Shown here piece after piece: positions 1-8,713 of a stretch of DNA of 60,355 nucleotides. Positions within the stretch are counted from its first letter, which is position 1, and every line of letters begins with the position of its first letter. The translations under genes were made by a program, and so were the position numbers. Under the pieces are notes generated by a model. The model was not told the DNA's origin and did not search any database. It saw only the letters and a list, made by a program, of their open reading frames with translations. Source of the DNA: Balneola sp. (GTDB taxonomy: Bacteria; Bacteroidota; Rhodothermia; Balneolales; Balneolaceae); assembly GCA_002696035.1 (NCBI GenBank), contig NZQV01000025.1, positions 1-60,355 on the forward strand, read 5' to 3'.

Positions 1-2
1 CT

Positions 3-50
3 TATCAAGCCCGACTCGACCTCGTACACCAGTCAATACGTGATGTATAA
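3..50 (+). CDS. Possible 3' end of a rightward gene cut by the window edge
   Basis: Frame 3 from base 3 reads YQARLDLVHQSIRDV and stops at TAA 48-50, a helical-looking tail. A hairpin at 92-120 would serve as its terminator as well as that of the convergent citrate synthase. Frame 1 is also open to a TGA at 64-66, so the reading frame is uncertain. No function can be given from 15 residues. Confidence 0.2.
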   Translation, partial: YQARLDLVHQSIRDV

Positions 51-91
51 ACATACAATATACTGACCTTTCAACACGTCTGGATAAAATA

Positions 92-120
92 AAAGCCTGT
101 TCGGTAATCGAACAGGCTTT
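92..120 (-). terminator. Intrinsic terminator, probably bidirectional, downstream of citrate synthase
   Basis: A perfect 12-bp stem (AAAGCCTGTTCG, loop GTAAT, CGAACAGGCTTT) lies 26 bp past the citrate synthase stop. Read on the minus strand it is followed by a T-rich tail; on the plus strand by AATTTTT, so it could end transcription from both sides. Confidence 0.85.
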
Positions 121-145
121 AATTTTTATCAAACTTGAGAACAAA

Positions 146-1315
146 TTACCGTTCTTCGACGGGTACCCAATCCAGGCCTTTCTCTCCAACGTATAGGGCA
201 CGAGGACGAATCAGGCGGTTGTTAGCGGCCTGTTCCATGTAATGGCCTGTCCAGCCAGATACACGGCTCATCGTGAAGATACACGTGAACAGATCAGGTT
301 GAATTCCAATTGAGTAATAAACGGTTGCTGAAAAGAAATCAACATTGGGATCAATATCTTTCTCTTCTTTCATAGTGTTCAGCATATCCATAGACCATTC
401 GTACAATTTCTCATGCCCCGTTTCTTCTGAAAGATCTTTAGACATAGTCTGCAGAAGACGTGCACGAGGGTCAAAAGTCTTATACACACGGTGACCAAAA
501 CCGGAGATCTTCTCTTTACTAGCCAGTTTTTTCTTGGTGAATTCAACAGCATCTGCCGTATCAGGATCTTTATCCAATTCAAGTAAAGTGTTCATCACAG
601 CAGTATTTGCTCCACCGTGCAGAGGGCCTTTCAATGCTCCAATAGCTCCGGTAACAGCAGAATACATATCAGACTGAGTTGCACAAATGGTACGTGCGGT
701 AAACGTTGAAGCATTCATTCCGTGTTCGGCATGCAGAACCAAACAAAGGTCCATGGTTTTTTCAGCCTGCTTGCCGGGCTTTTCGCCATTCAGCATATAC
801 AGAAAATTGAATGCTGTGCTTCCTTCATTAAGAGGAGCTACGATCTCTTTTCCATTTCGGGCACGATCAAAAGCAGCAATTATGGAAGGAATCTTAGCCG
901 TAATATCGATAGCCTGACCTTCAAATAATTTTTCATCGTACTTGCCGTGGGTATCATCAGAATCTGCAAGCATGGAAACAGCAGTTCTGAGTACAGCCAT
1001 AGGCTCAGCCGTTTTGTCTGTTGTTTTGATGTAATTCAGAACAGCTTCAGGAAGCTCTCTGTGTTCGATCAATAATTTTTTAAGGCTTTCGAGCTCTTCA
1101 GCATTTGGGAGTCGATCATTCCAAAGCAGAAAGCAAACTTCTTCAAACGTTGCATTTTCAGCCAAGGTGTCGATTAAATAGCCGGAATAGATCAGCTCTC
1201 CCTTTTGTCCATCTATAAAACTCTTAGTGGTAGAGAATGCTACGATTCCGTCAAGACCTCGGTTAATATGGGGGTATTGTTGCTCGTCAAAGCCTGTGTG
1301 AATGCCTTCTGACAT
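146..1315 (-). CDS. gltA: Citrate synthase
   Basis: Condenses acetyl-CoA and oxaloacetate to citrate, the entry step of the TCA cycle, in the cytoplasm. The 389-residue length is that of the short type I (Bacillus/archaeal-like) citrate synthases. The catalytic residues are visible as H233 in PLHGGAN, H275 in GFGHRVYK and D326 in VDFFSATVYY. The usual RPRALYVG block is close to the C-terminus. GGAG sits 7 bp before the ATG, which supports this start. It is transcribed alone and ends at the hairpin at 92-120. A methylcitrate synthase is possible because the families are close, but no prp genes are nearby. Confidence 0.95.
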   Translation of the reverse strand: MSEGIHTGFDEQQYPHINRGLDGIVAFSTTKSFIDGQKGELIYSGYLIDTLAENATFEEVCFLLWNDRLPNAEELESLKKLLIEHRELPEAVLNYIKTTDKTAEPMAVLRTAVSMLADSDDTHGKYDEKLFEGQAIDITAKIPSIIAAFDRARNGKEIVAPLNEGSTAFNFLYMLNGEKPGKQAEKTMDLCLVLHAEHGMNASTFTARTICATQSDMYSAVTGAIGALKGPLHGGANTAVMNTLLELDKDPDTADAVEFTKKKLASKEKISGFGHRVYKTFDPRARLLQTMSKDLSEETGHEKLYEWSMDMLNTMKEEKDIDPNVDFFSATVYYSIGIQPDLFTCIFTMSRVSGWTGHYMEQAANNRLIRPRALYVGEKGLDWVPVEER

Positions 1316-1421
1316 TGTTACTCCAAATTTTGTTAATGATAATTTACTCGAAAAGAGCCAACTTAACGCCGTTAACGAATTTCACTTCCGCAGCGTTTAA
1401 AGCAGCAAAATATTTTTCCTT

Positions 1422-1435
1422 TTCTCAATTGAGAA
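1422..1435. repeat. 14-bp perfect palindrome in the gltA-mazG gap
   Basis: TTCTCAATTGAGAA is a perfect palindrome within the 238-bp gap between the mazG stop and the citrate synthase start, both leftward. With G-T pairing it extends to about 22 bp. No T-run follows on the minus strand, so an operator for gltA or an mRNA hairpin is as likely as a terminator. The rest of the gap shows nothing recognisable. Confidence 0.4.
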
Positions 1436-1553
1436 GGGGGCACCGAATATAGTAAAACCGACGCACAATTTTAAGTCAAAAAGTTTTAAAACACTGCAAT
1501 GAAACAAGTTAGTTTGAAGAAGATATGAAGATGGAGAAAAATTACTTAATCGG

Positions 1554-2315
1554 TTAATGAGACTTGGCCTCATTCCAGTAGGTATCCATTTCTTCAAGCG
1601 TAGAATCTTTCAGTGTTTTGTCGTTTTCTTTGAGTCTTTTTTCGATATGGCGAAAACGATATTCGAATTTAGCATTGGTCTTGCGAAGGCTGTCTTCAGC
1701 ATTTAAATCAAAATAGCGGCTAACGTTTACGAGCGAGAAGAGTACATCCCCAAACTCATCCGAAAGTTCATCGGGATCACCATTTTCCAGTGCCTGTCGA
1801 AATTCCTGTAATTCTTCATCCAGCTTTTCCCAGGCCAATTTCCATTCCGGCCAGTCGAAGCCTACATTGGCAGCTTTTTCCTGCATGCGTTGGGCGCGGA
1901 TCAGGGCAGGAAGCTGCATCGGCAGTCCATCCAGTGTAGATTTCTTGCCTTCCTTCAGTTTAATATTTTCCCAGTTTTCTGAAACCTGTTCTTCTCCATC
2001 AACCTCTGTGTCTCCAAAAACATGTGGGTGTCGGCGAATCAACTTCTCCATCAGCGTGTAGATGACATCACCAATATCGAAGGTCTCGTTTTCGGTGGCC
2101 ATACGGGAATGAAAAACTACGTGCAGCAACAGATCGCCCAGTTCTTTTTTGAACTCATCGAAGTCATTATTATCGAGAGCGTCAATGGCTTCATAAGCCT
2201 CCTCGATCAGATTATCCTTGATGGAATGATGGGTTTGCTTGCGGTCCCACGGACATTCTTTCCGAAGGATCTTTACGAGTTCAACAAGGTCTTCAAACTT
2301 CCGGCTTGGCTCCAT
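1554..2315 (-). CDS. mazG: Nucleoside triphosphate pyrophosphohydrolase MazG
   Basis: Hydrolyses (d)NTPs to NMP and pyrophosphate, a house-cleaning enzyme. Two MazG all-alpha domains are visible. The first (about residues 10-110) carries ECPWDRKQTH, EEAYEA and the metal-binding KKELGDLLLHVVFH. The second (about 150-235) carries EEELQEF-type and DEFGDVLFSLVNVSR repeats. The frame opens 17 codons earlier, but those codons lie in an AT-rich inverted repeat. The ATG at 2315 (MEPSRKFEDLVELVKIL) matches the usual N-terminus and gives 253 residues, normal for the family. It lies 75 bp downstream of a co-directional exported protein. Confidence 0.93.
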   Translation of the reverse strand: MEPSRKFEDLVELVKILRKECPWDRKQTHHSIKDNLIEEAYEAIDALDNNDFDEFKKELGDLLLHVVFHSRMATENETFDIGDVIYTLMEKLIRRHPHVFGDTEVDGEEQVSENWENIKLKEGKKSTLDGLPMQLPALIRAQRMQEKAANVGFDWPEWKLAWEKLDEELQEFRQALENGDPDELSDEFGDVLFSLVNVSRYFDLNAEDSLRKTNAKFEYRFRHIEKRLKENDKTLKDSTLEEMDTYWNEAKSH

Positions 2316-2320
2316 AGAAA

Positions 2321-2372
2321 TGTTAAGTGTTAAATTTTGAATGATAAATGTGTTCAAATTTAACACTTAACA
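2321..2372. repeat. Stuttering inverted repeat between mazG and its upstream neighbour
   Basis: A 20-bp left arm at 2321-2340 and a 19-bp right arm at 2354-2372 are reverse complements apart from one extra A. Each arm is itself made of TTAAGTGTTAA-like short repeats, and a further TTAACATT copy follows at about 2381. It fills the gap between two leftward genes. It may act as an RNA hairpin that separates or protects the two messages; no poly-T tail is evident. Confidence 0.7.
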
Positions 2373-2390
2373 TTGAGCATTTAACATTAA

Positions 2391-3656
2391 TCACGTTTTT
2401 TTCTTCTTTTTTTGAGCCGCAGGGAAGAGGATGTTATTTAGTATCAACCGGTAACCGGGGCTGTTGGGGTGAAGTTCCAGATCGGTTGGAGGATCGTTTA
2501 CGCGATGGGTATAATCTTCAGGATCATGTCCGGCATAGAAAGTGAAGGTGCCATTTCCGTAATTGCCGTGTATATATTTAACCTGCTCACGTCCGGGTGA
2601 TTCCCCAAGGATGACAACGGATGATTTCACTTTGTCTTTTTGAAAAGCCGTGGTTTGGCCATAAAAACCCCGCACACTGCTTACATGGTTTTGGGTGAGC
2701 ATGGTAGGAACCGGATCCCATTTTGCCGAAAAATCAAACAAGGTAAAGAAATCAAGCGATTGGTCTACACGGTTGATGCTTACCGGAACATCGATATTGG
2801 CATGTTCATATTCAGCAGGATTTAGTTTGATCTCAAAGTTTTCGAAAGCCAGTGTTTTGTCAAAATCCAGTTTTTGCTGGGCGTTGGGGTCGGCAGGGTC
2901 CCCATCAAACTGTTCGGGAGCAATGTCTACACCTTCGGCAGCCAGGGCAATATCAAAGGTATCAGTTCCGGAACACATGGCGAACAAAAATCCGCCTTCA
3001 CCAACATATTCTTTAATAGTGCGGGCGACATCCTTTTTCTGCTCGGAGACAGAAGAATATCCAAGCTCAGCAGCCATTGCTTCCATCTGTTTTACCTGAG
3101 CAATATACCAGGGCATATTCCGATAGTTGGCCCAGAATTTCCCAAACTGACCGGTAAAATCCTCGTGATGGAGATGCAGCCAGTCGTATTCATCCAGTTT
3201 TCCTTCCAGCACTTCCACATCCCATATTTTGTCATATTCCACTTCAGCATAAGTTAGGGCAAGGGTTACGGCATCATCCCAGGGGAGAGCCTGATCGGGA
3301 GTATAAACAGCGATCTTAGGTGCTTTCTCCAGGTTTACCACTGCGGTATTACTGCTGTTACTTTCAACCTGCTGAATGATCTGATTGGCATCCGAAGCAC
3401 TCATGGTCTCAATGGTGACATTTCGAAATCTGCTTTTTCGGACGATGTCATTTTCAACTGTGGCAAGAAAACTTCCACCGCGATAGTTGAGTAACCACTG
3501 TCCGGTTTCCCCATCCACCAGATGATTGAAAATTACACCATAAGCTTTCAGGTGATTGGTCTGTGAAGCATCCATAGGGATAAGCACATACTGCTGTGCG
3601 GCAAGTATCCACGGAAATAGAAAAAATAAAGCAACACTGATACATCTCTTGAACAT
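2391..3656 (-). CDS. Exported protein of the type often labelled 'asparagine synthetase B', function unknown
   Basis: It has a signal peptide (MFKRCISVALFFLFPWILAA) with cleavage near AAQQ, so it should be exported. The N-terminal block YVLIPMDASQTNHLKAYG and LLNYRGGSFL resembles a Bacteroidota family that databases often name asparagine synthetase B. The glutaminase cysteine and ATP-pyrophosphatase PP-loop of real AsnB are not visible, so that name should not be taken as activity. A middle block, KEYVGEGGFLFAMCSGTDTF, looks like a glutamine-amidotransferase-like or Rossmann fold. The C-terminus ends in a lysine run. The ATG lies 3 bp past the TPR protein stop, so it is in the maf operon. Confidence 0.7.
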   Translation of the reverse strand: MFKRCISVALFFLFPWILAAQQYVLIPMDASQTNHLKAYGVIFNHLVDGETGQWLLNYRGGSFLATVENDIVRKSRFRNVTIETMSASDANQIIQQVESNSSNTAVVNLEKAPKIAVYTPDQALPWDDAVTLALTYAEVEYDKIWDVEVLEGKLDEYDWLHLHHEDFTGQFGKFWANYRNMPWYIAQVKQMEAMAAELGYSSVSEQKKDVARTIKEYVGEGGFLFAMCSGTDTFDIALAAEGVDIAPEQFDGDPADPNAQQKLDFDKTLAFENFEIKLNPAEYEHANIDVPVSINRVDQSLDFFTLFDFSAKWDPVPTMLTQNHVSSVRGFYGQTTAFQKDKVKSSVVILGESPGREQVKYIHGNYGNGTFTFYAGHDPEDYTHRVNDPPTDLELHPNSPGYRLILNNILFPAAQKKKKKT

Positions 3657-3659
3657 AGG

Positions 3660-5567
3660 TCAGGAATTTTGTTTGGATAGTTGATTTAATCTTTCACGGG
3701 CATAAGGTGCGTAAAAGCCTTGTGGGTATTGTAGAATTAAGTCATCGTAGATCTGCGAGGGTGAATCCGGTTCCGGAAGGTCCATTCCACTGCCGTCATT
3801 AGGGTTCACACACTCACTGGCACTACAGGTGTTCACATTCGCACTTGTTGTCATTAATTCAGAAAGTTTGGCCTTTTCCCACAGTAACTTTTCTTTCATA
3901 GGGGTGATGGGATTTGACGCCAGATAGGTATGCAAATGTGTGTACTTATCTTTTAAAGACACGTATCGCGATTCAACCAAAAACAAAATAGCATTGTCTT
4001 TTAAAGCCTGAAGATCAGGATTCCTGATCATTGTAAAAAACTGAGCAGCACTTTCCCCCGGTTTCCCATTCCGTGCATTGAATACTGCTGAGGAGAAGCC
4101 GTCGAGGAGGGCACCGGTACTGTCGGCAGAAGTTCCCTGTTGCAGCCAAAGCCGAAGCTCCAGAGCATCGTTGGCGTAATAAGAGGTGTTTTGCCTGCCC
4201 AAAGATTTCAACTGAATGGTTGCGAACTCATAATCGCCGGCATAAAAATCTGTTAAAGCCAGGAAGTAGCGCGTTTTTTCTGCCATGTCTCCAATGTCAG
4301 CGATCTTATTGGCCCGGGTAAGTTGAATTCGTGCTTCCGAAAATTCTTTTTTAGCAAGATGAATACGGCCTTCCAGGTAGGGGATTTCCGGAGCATTGTT
4401 CAGGCTTTGCATCCTCTTTAAAATGGTTAATGAATGTTCGGCTTTATCCAGGTCAAACACGTGATCTAGGGCCAGTTCTGCCCGTTTCAGATGCACATTG
4501 GCCATTCCACTGTAGGAGGTTGTTTCGGTTTCTATGGAATCCAGCATAGAGGAAGCAAGTTGGTACAAGCTGTCTCGCTTGTTGCTGAAATCCAGGTTAT
4601 AATCATCGATGTATTTTGCCCAGGCAGAGTAGGTGTTGGCGAGTTCTTCAAGTCCGCGCCACTTTACCTCTCCGTAAGTTTTGTCGGTATAATAGGTGAA
4701 GGCATCTCGGGCTAATTCAAATTCATTGTTGCGGATGAGTTGACGCCCAAGATTGAAAAGAGCATAGTTATAGCTCTCGGTTCTATTCTCATACTCTTTG
4801 GCCGCAGCAATAGCTCGCCTGTATAATTCATTTTCCTGAAGTAACCAGATCTGAAGCTGGTAAAAAGTCCCATAAATTTGAGCTGTCACTGACATATTTG
4901 AAAGGCGTTCATTAAGCTCAACAATGGTAATATCATTCAAAACGGGATCGTTGAAGCGTAGCAAACTTCGCTGAATATAGGAGATCTGATTTGGATTCTC
5001 TTCCAGCATGGAAAGCCATTCATCTATAGCCAGTTCATATTCACCGGCCCGCATGTAAGCATTGGCAATATCTCCAAAGAAAAGCTGATTATTCTGGAAT
5101 TCCTTCCGGGCCATTTTGTACACATCAACGGCTTTTAGATACTCCTGTCGGTTGATCATAGTTCGGGCTGTTGAAATAAAAAGCCGGTGGTTCCGGGGGT
5201 TGGCCTCCAGGTTTTGCTGCCAGATGTCGAAGGCCTTTTCAGTCTCTCCTTTGTAATGATATAATTCGGCTATGCGAATTTGTGCCAGCTGATTTACTTC
5301 CGGCTGGTCGGTGAAGGTCTTGACCACAGATAATGCGCGGTCGTATTGTTTGAGTTGCGTCAGGCAATCGGTAAAACGATCGGCATATTCAAAATTGTCA
5401 GGATTTGATTCATGAAGTTCTTCAAGAAGAGGAAGAGCTTCGGCATACTGCTGTTGCTGCATCATGCGAACAGCGATCTGGTAATCGCGGTTTGACTGAG
5501 CAAAAGCAGCCGTGCTTAACAGGCTGAAGAGCAGTCCAAAGATGAATAGTTTGGTCAATGTTTTCAT
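3660..5567 (-). CDS. Exported tetratricopeptide-repeat protein
   Basis: It has a signal peptide (MKTLTKLFIFGLLFSLLSTA, cleavage near AFAQS). Then come many degenerate TPR units over about residues 30-460, such as ALPLLEELHESNPDNFEYAD, AYMRAGEYELAIDEWLSML and HLAKKEFSEARIQLTRANK. A C-terminal segment has CSASEC. TPR arrays are protein-binding scaffolds, so a periplasmic assembly role is possible but unproven. Its ATG overlaps the maf stop (ATGA) and its stop is 3 bp before the next gene, so translation is probably coupled through the operon. Confidence 0.85.
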   Translation of the reverse strand: MKTLTKLFIFGLLFSLLSTAAFAQSNRDYQIAVRMMQQQQYAEALPLLEELHESNPDNFEYADRFTDCLTQLKQYDRALSVVKTFTDQPEVNQLAQIRIAELYHYKGETEKAFDIWQQNLEANPRNHRLFISTARTMINRQEYLKAVDVYKMARKEFQNNQLFFGDIANAYMRAGEYELAIDEWLSMLEENPNQISYIQRSLLRFNDPVLNDITIVELNERLSNMSVTAQIYGTFYQLQIWLLQENELYRRAIAAAKEYENRTESYNYALFNLGRQLIRNNEFELARDAFTYYTDKTYGEVKWRGLEELANTYSAWAKYIDDYNLDFSNKRDSLYQLASSMLDSIETETTSYSGMANVHLKRAELALDHVFDLDKAEHSLTILKRMQSLNNAPEIPYLEGRIHLAKKEFSEARIQLTRANKIADIGDMAEKTRYFLALTDFYAGDYEFATIQLKSLGRQNTSYYANDALELRLWLQQGTSADSTGALLDGFSSAVFNARNGKPGESAAQFFTMIRNPDLQALKDNAILFLVESRYVSLKDKYTHLHTYLASNPITPMKEKLLWEKAKLSELMTTSANVNTCSASECVNPNDGSGMDLPEPDSPSQIYDDLILQYPQGFYAPYARERLNQLSKQNS

Positions 5568-6163
5568 TCGCTAAATAATTTCAGGTCAGGAGAGAACAAT
5601 TTCAATTCCCGGTAAAACCGATTGAGAGGAAATCCTACTACATTATAATAGTCGCCTTCAATCATTTCTACAAACAAAGCACCGAGGTCATCCTGAATAC
5701 CATATGCTCCTGCTTTGTCCATTGGGTTGCCGGTGCCAACGTAGGCTTTCATATCTGCTATTTCCAACGTGCTGAACACAACATTGGTTTGCTCATTGAA
5801 AGCAGTTGTGCGCTCAACGGCGCCATTTTTATCAGTTTTAACAAGTGCAACACCGGTAAATACAGAGTGCGTGTTACCGCTAAGTTGCTGAAGGTAGCTG
5901 AGGGCTTGTTGAGGATCAGAGGGTTTCCCCAGGATCTCATCCTGATAAACCACGATCGTATCTGCCCCGATCACTAAACTGTCTTTAAAATTGTGGGCTA
6001 CATCTTTTGCTTTCAGGAGTGCGAGATCTTCCACAATTTCCTGTGGATCTGAATGCTTAATGACCTCTTCAGCAGCGCTGGGATGTACTTCAAATGAAAG
6101 CCCGATCTGTTCTAATAATTTTTTACGTCGGGGGCTTTGAGATGCCAGAATAATTCGGCTCAT
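5564..6163 (-). CDS. maf: Maf-family nucleotide pyrophosphatase (dTTP/UTP type)
   Basis: Maf proteins hydrolyse (modified) nucleoside triphosphates to monophosphates and are linked to septum control. The N-terminal signature ILASQSPRRKKLLEQIG, the catalytic GADTIV, a KAGAYGIQ segment typical of the YhdE (dTTPase/UTPase) branch, and the C-terminal YYNVVGFPL are all present. The length (199) is normal. It is first in a leftward operon and overlaps the TPR gene by four bases. It is divergent from the DUF3098 gene, with 89 bp between starts. Confidence 0.92.
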   Translation of the reverse strand: MSRIILASQSPRRKKLLEQIGLSFEVHPSAAEEVIKHSDPQEIVEDLALLKAKDVAHNFKDSLVIGADTIVVYQDEILGKPSDPQQALSYLQQLSGNTHSVFTGVALVKTDKNGAVERTTAFNEQTNVVFSTLEIADMKAYVGTGNPMDKAGAYGIQDDLGALFVEMIEGDYYNVVGFPLNRFYRELKLFSPDLKLFSE

Positions 6164-6252
6164 ACCGTATTTTGTTCTTTTATGTTTAGCAGATAATTAA
6201 ATAACTTAGCATCCATTGAAATTAAATTCCCAATTAAGTTAACCAAAACAAA

Positions 6253-6501
6253 ATGGCAAAACGAGGACGTAAAACTTCCAACTCTCAGCCGATGTTCTTC
6301 TCGGCCTACAATTACAAACTTATTGGGATCGCAATATTTTTGATCTTTGCCGGCTTCACTGCAATGTACTTTGAGAATGAGATCAACGGCTTTATTTCAC
6401 TTTTCATTTCCCCTATTGTAATCATGGCCGGATTCGTACTGGTGGTTTTTGCCATCATGAAGCATGACCGTGATGATGAAAATGAAGCCGTAGAAACCTA
6501 A
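6253..6501 (+). CDS. DUF3098 family small membrane protein
   Basis: 82 residues with a basic N-terminus (MAKRGRKTSNS), two hydrophobic segments (about 22-41 and 48-67), and an acidic tail. This matches the DUF3098 family of Bacteroidota, which has no assigned function; in many relatives it lies beside cell-division or undecaprenol genes. Here it starts a rightward unit, and its stop lies 4 bp before the GTG of the DUF92 gene. Confidence 0.8.
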   Translation: MAKRGRKTSNSQPMFFSAYNYKLIGIAIFLIFAGFTAMYFENEINGFISLFISPIVIMAGFVLVVFAIMKHDRDDENEAVET

Positions 6502-6505
6502 ATAC

Positions 6506-7327
6506 GTGCTTCACCGAAAGGTAAATATCTTTTTTTTACTGGCATTGGTATTTGTGTTCATTCTATATGGAGAATCACAAGACCACACCCAAATTTTGCT
6601 GGGCATACTTTTCGCTGTTTTACTAGCCACGGTTGCCTTTCTGTTTAACTGGCTAACAATTGATGGTGCCACTGCTGCAGCAATCTGCGGAAGTATAGCT
6701 TATGGTATTGGCGGGGTGATGGGAGCTGCCGTCGTACTCATGTTTTTTATAAGCAGTTCTCTGATCTCAAAAAATATATATCAAGAAGGAGTGGTTTCGG
6801 ATCATTCATTTCGGCGGGATGGCTCTCAGGTCTGGGCGAATGGATTCTGGCTGTCGTTGTGGCTCTTGGTCTGGTTTTTAAGTGATATGGATGTATTTCT
6901 TTTGGCAGGTATTGCGTCCATTGCGGCTTCTGCGTCCGACACCTGGGCCACAGAAATTGGGGGAAACAGGTTGAAATCAAAAACCCGTTTACTCACAACA
7001 TGGAAAGTAGTGCCTCCGGGATCAGACGGAGGTATCAGCCTGCCGGGCACCTTGGCCTCTTTGGCCGGTTCCACTCTCATTGCGATGACCTATTTGGTGC
7101 TATCCACAGACAGCAGTTTTGGTGTAGCAGCCGTGATCGCCCTTGCCGGATTTTCAGGCAGTTTTATAGATTCTTACCTTGGCGCTCGATTTCAACACAA
7201 AGAAGTATCTAATTTCGTATCGTTGGCGGGCCGGAGATTCCAGATCAATAATAATTTCGTGAATTGGTTCTCTACAGGTGCAGCATCTTTTATCAGTATG
7301 ATCTTAACCCTAATTATTAGCTTATGA
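6506..7327 (+). CDS. DUF92 family integral membrane protein
   Basis: 273 residues with about six or seven hydrophobic segments. It carries the DUF92 core: ASASDTWATEIG, then TTWKVVPPGSDGGISLPGT, then GFSGSFIDSYLGARFQ. The plant relative VTE6 is a phytyl-phosphate kinase, so a polyprenyl-phosphate kinase-like activity is a reasonable guess only. The start is GTG, 4 bp after the DUF3098 stop; no ATG fits better. Its stop overlaps the symporter ATG (ATGA), indicating one operon. Confidence 0.85.
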   Translation: MLHRKVNIFFLLALVFVFILYGESQDHTQILLGILFAVLLATVAFLFNWLTIDGATAAAICGSIAYGIGGVMGAAVVLMFFISSSLISKNIYQEGVVSDHSFRRDGSQVWANGFWLSLWLLVWFLSDMDVFLLAGIASIAASASDTWATEIGGNRLKSKTRLLTTWKVVPPGSDGGISLPGTLASLAGSTLIAMTYLVLSTDSSFGVAAVIALAGFSGSFIDSYLGARFQHKEVSNFVSLAGRRFQINNNFVNWFSTGAASFISMILTLIISL

Positions 7328-8625
7328 AATGGTATAAAAAGTTACACTGGCAAATTATAATTGGATTGATCCTGGGACTTATCTGGGGATTAGTTGCAAA
7401 TCTGGTAGGCTTGAATGAGTTTACTACCAATTATATAAAGCCGATTGGAACCATTTTTATTAAGCTGCTGGTATTGATCGCCGTTCCCCTGGTATTGGTC
7501 TCGTTAGTGACAGGGGTAACGAGTTTAAATGATACTGCTAAGTTATCCCGGATGGGGGGCAAGACAGTTGGTATCTATGCCATTACTACAATTTTTGCCA
7601 TCACTATTGGATTATTGACGGTTAATATCATGCAGCCGGGGAAATCACTTCCTCCTGAAACACGCGATCAGCTTCAGCAGACGTACAGCGAATCGATTGA
7701 TGACCGTAGTGAAACAGCGAAGCAGGTTATGGAAAGAGGCCCGTTGGATTTTGTGGTAAATATAGTACCGGAGAATTTCTTTAGCGCGGCTTCTGATAAC
7801 TCGAATATGCTTCAGGTTGTATTTGTTGCGATTCTACTGGGAATAGGGATTATTCAGATCGGAGGGAAGAAGGCTGAGACACTTGTTAGTTTTTTCGACG
7901 CATTCAACGATGTGATCATCCGTATTGTTGAACTCATTATGTTAACAGCTCCTTACGGGGTATTTGCCTTAATGGCGTCTTTGCTGATCGACCTCGCCGG
8001 CGATGATCTTGGCAAAGCACTGGAGTTATTATATGCTCTTGGCTGGTATTGCCTGGCTGTTGTAATCGGTCTTACAATACATGTTTTTGTAGTGTATGCC
8101 AGTCTGTTTAAGGCTACCAGTAATATGAAGCTGAGTACCTTTTTCAGAGCTATTCAGCCGGCTATGCTGTTAGGCTTCAGTACAAGTTCGAGTGCGGCAA
8201 CCCTGCCGGTTACCATGGAGCGTGTTGAAAAGAATTTAGGCGTAGAAGATGAGGTTGCCAGTTTTGTGCTCCCTATAGGTGCTACTGTAAATATGGACGG
8301 GACAAGTTTGTATCAGGCCGTGGCAGCTGTATTTATTGCTCAGGCTCTTGGGATGGATCTTACCATTGTTCAACAGTTGACGATCGTTCTTACGGCAACA
8401 GCGGCATCCATCGGAGCGGCCGGTGTACCAGGAGCAGGGATCATTATGCTCGTAATTGTGTTAGAGTCCATACAGGTTCCTACAGCAGGTATAGCACTCA
8501 TTTTAGGAGTCGACCGTATTCTGGATATGTTCCGAACCATGGTGAATATAACCGGTGATGCAGCCGTTGCCGTTGCAGTAGCCTCCACAGAGAATCTTTT
8601 AGGAGAAGCACATCTGGATGATTAA
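7324..8625 (+). CDS. Dicarboxylate/amino acid:cation symporter (DAACS family)
   Basis: Imports glutamate/aspartate or C4-dicarboxylates with Na+ or H+ across the inner membrane. The family marks are clear: the re-entrant serine-rich loop GFSTSSSAATLPVTM, the PIGATVNMDGTSLY metal/substrate motif, and the second hairpin ASIGAAGVPGAG, followed by GVDRILDMFRTMVNITGDA. The 433-residue length is typical. It is the last gene of the rightward trio, coupled to the DUF92 gene by an ATGA overlap. The substrate cannot be told from sequence. Confidence 0.92.
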   Translation: MKWYKKLHWQIIIGLILGLIWGLVANLVGLNEFTTNYIKPIGTIFIKLLVLIAVPLVLVSLVTGVTSLNDTAKLSRMGGKTVGIYAITTIFAITIGLLTVNIMQPGKSLPPETRDQLQQTYSESIDDRSETAKQVMERGPLDFVVNIVPENFFSAASDNSNMLQVVFVAILLGIGIIQIGGKKAETLVSFFDAFNDVIIRIVELIMLTAPYGVFALMASLLIDLAGDDLGKALELLYALGWYCLAVVIGLTIHVFVVYASLFKATSNMKLSTFFRAIQPAMLLGFSTSSSAATLPVTMERVEKNLGVEDEVASFVLPIGATVNMDGTSLYQAVAAVFIAQALGMDLTIVQQLTIVLTATAASIGAAGVPGAGIIMLVIVLESIQVPTAGIALILGVDRILDMFRTMVNITGDAAVAVAVASTENLLGEAHLDD

Positions 8626-8713
8626 AATTCAGAAATACCCGAAATTTAATATGTCTTTATCCTTGAAAATCTGTTAATTGATATATTATAAATTTTCAGT
8701 AACACAGGTGCCT

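Noticed and set aside
2391-3656. Taking the common label 'asparagine synthetase B' at face value
   Set aside because: No N-terminal nucleophile cysteine or PP-loop is visible and the protein has a signal peptide.
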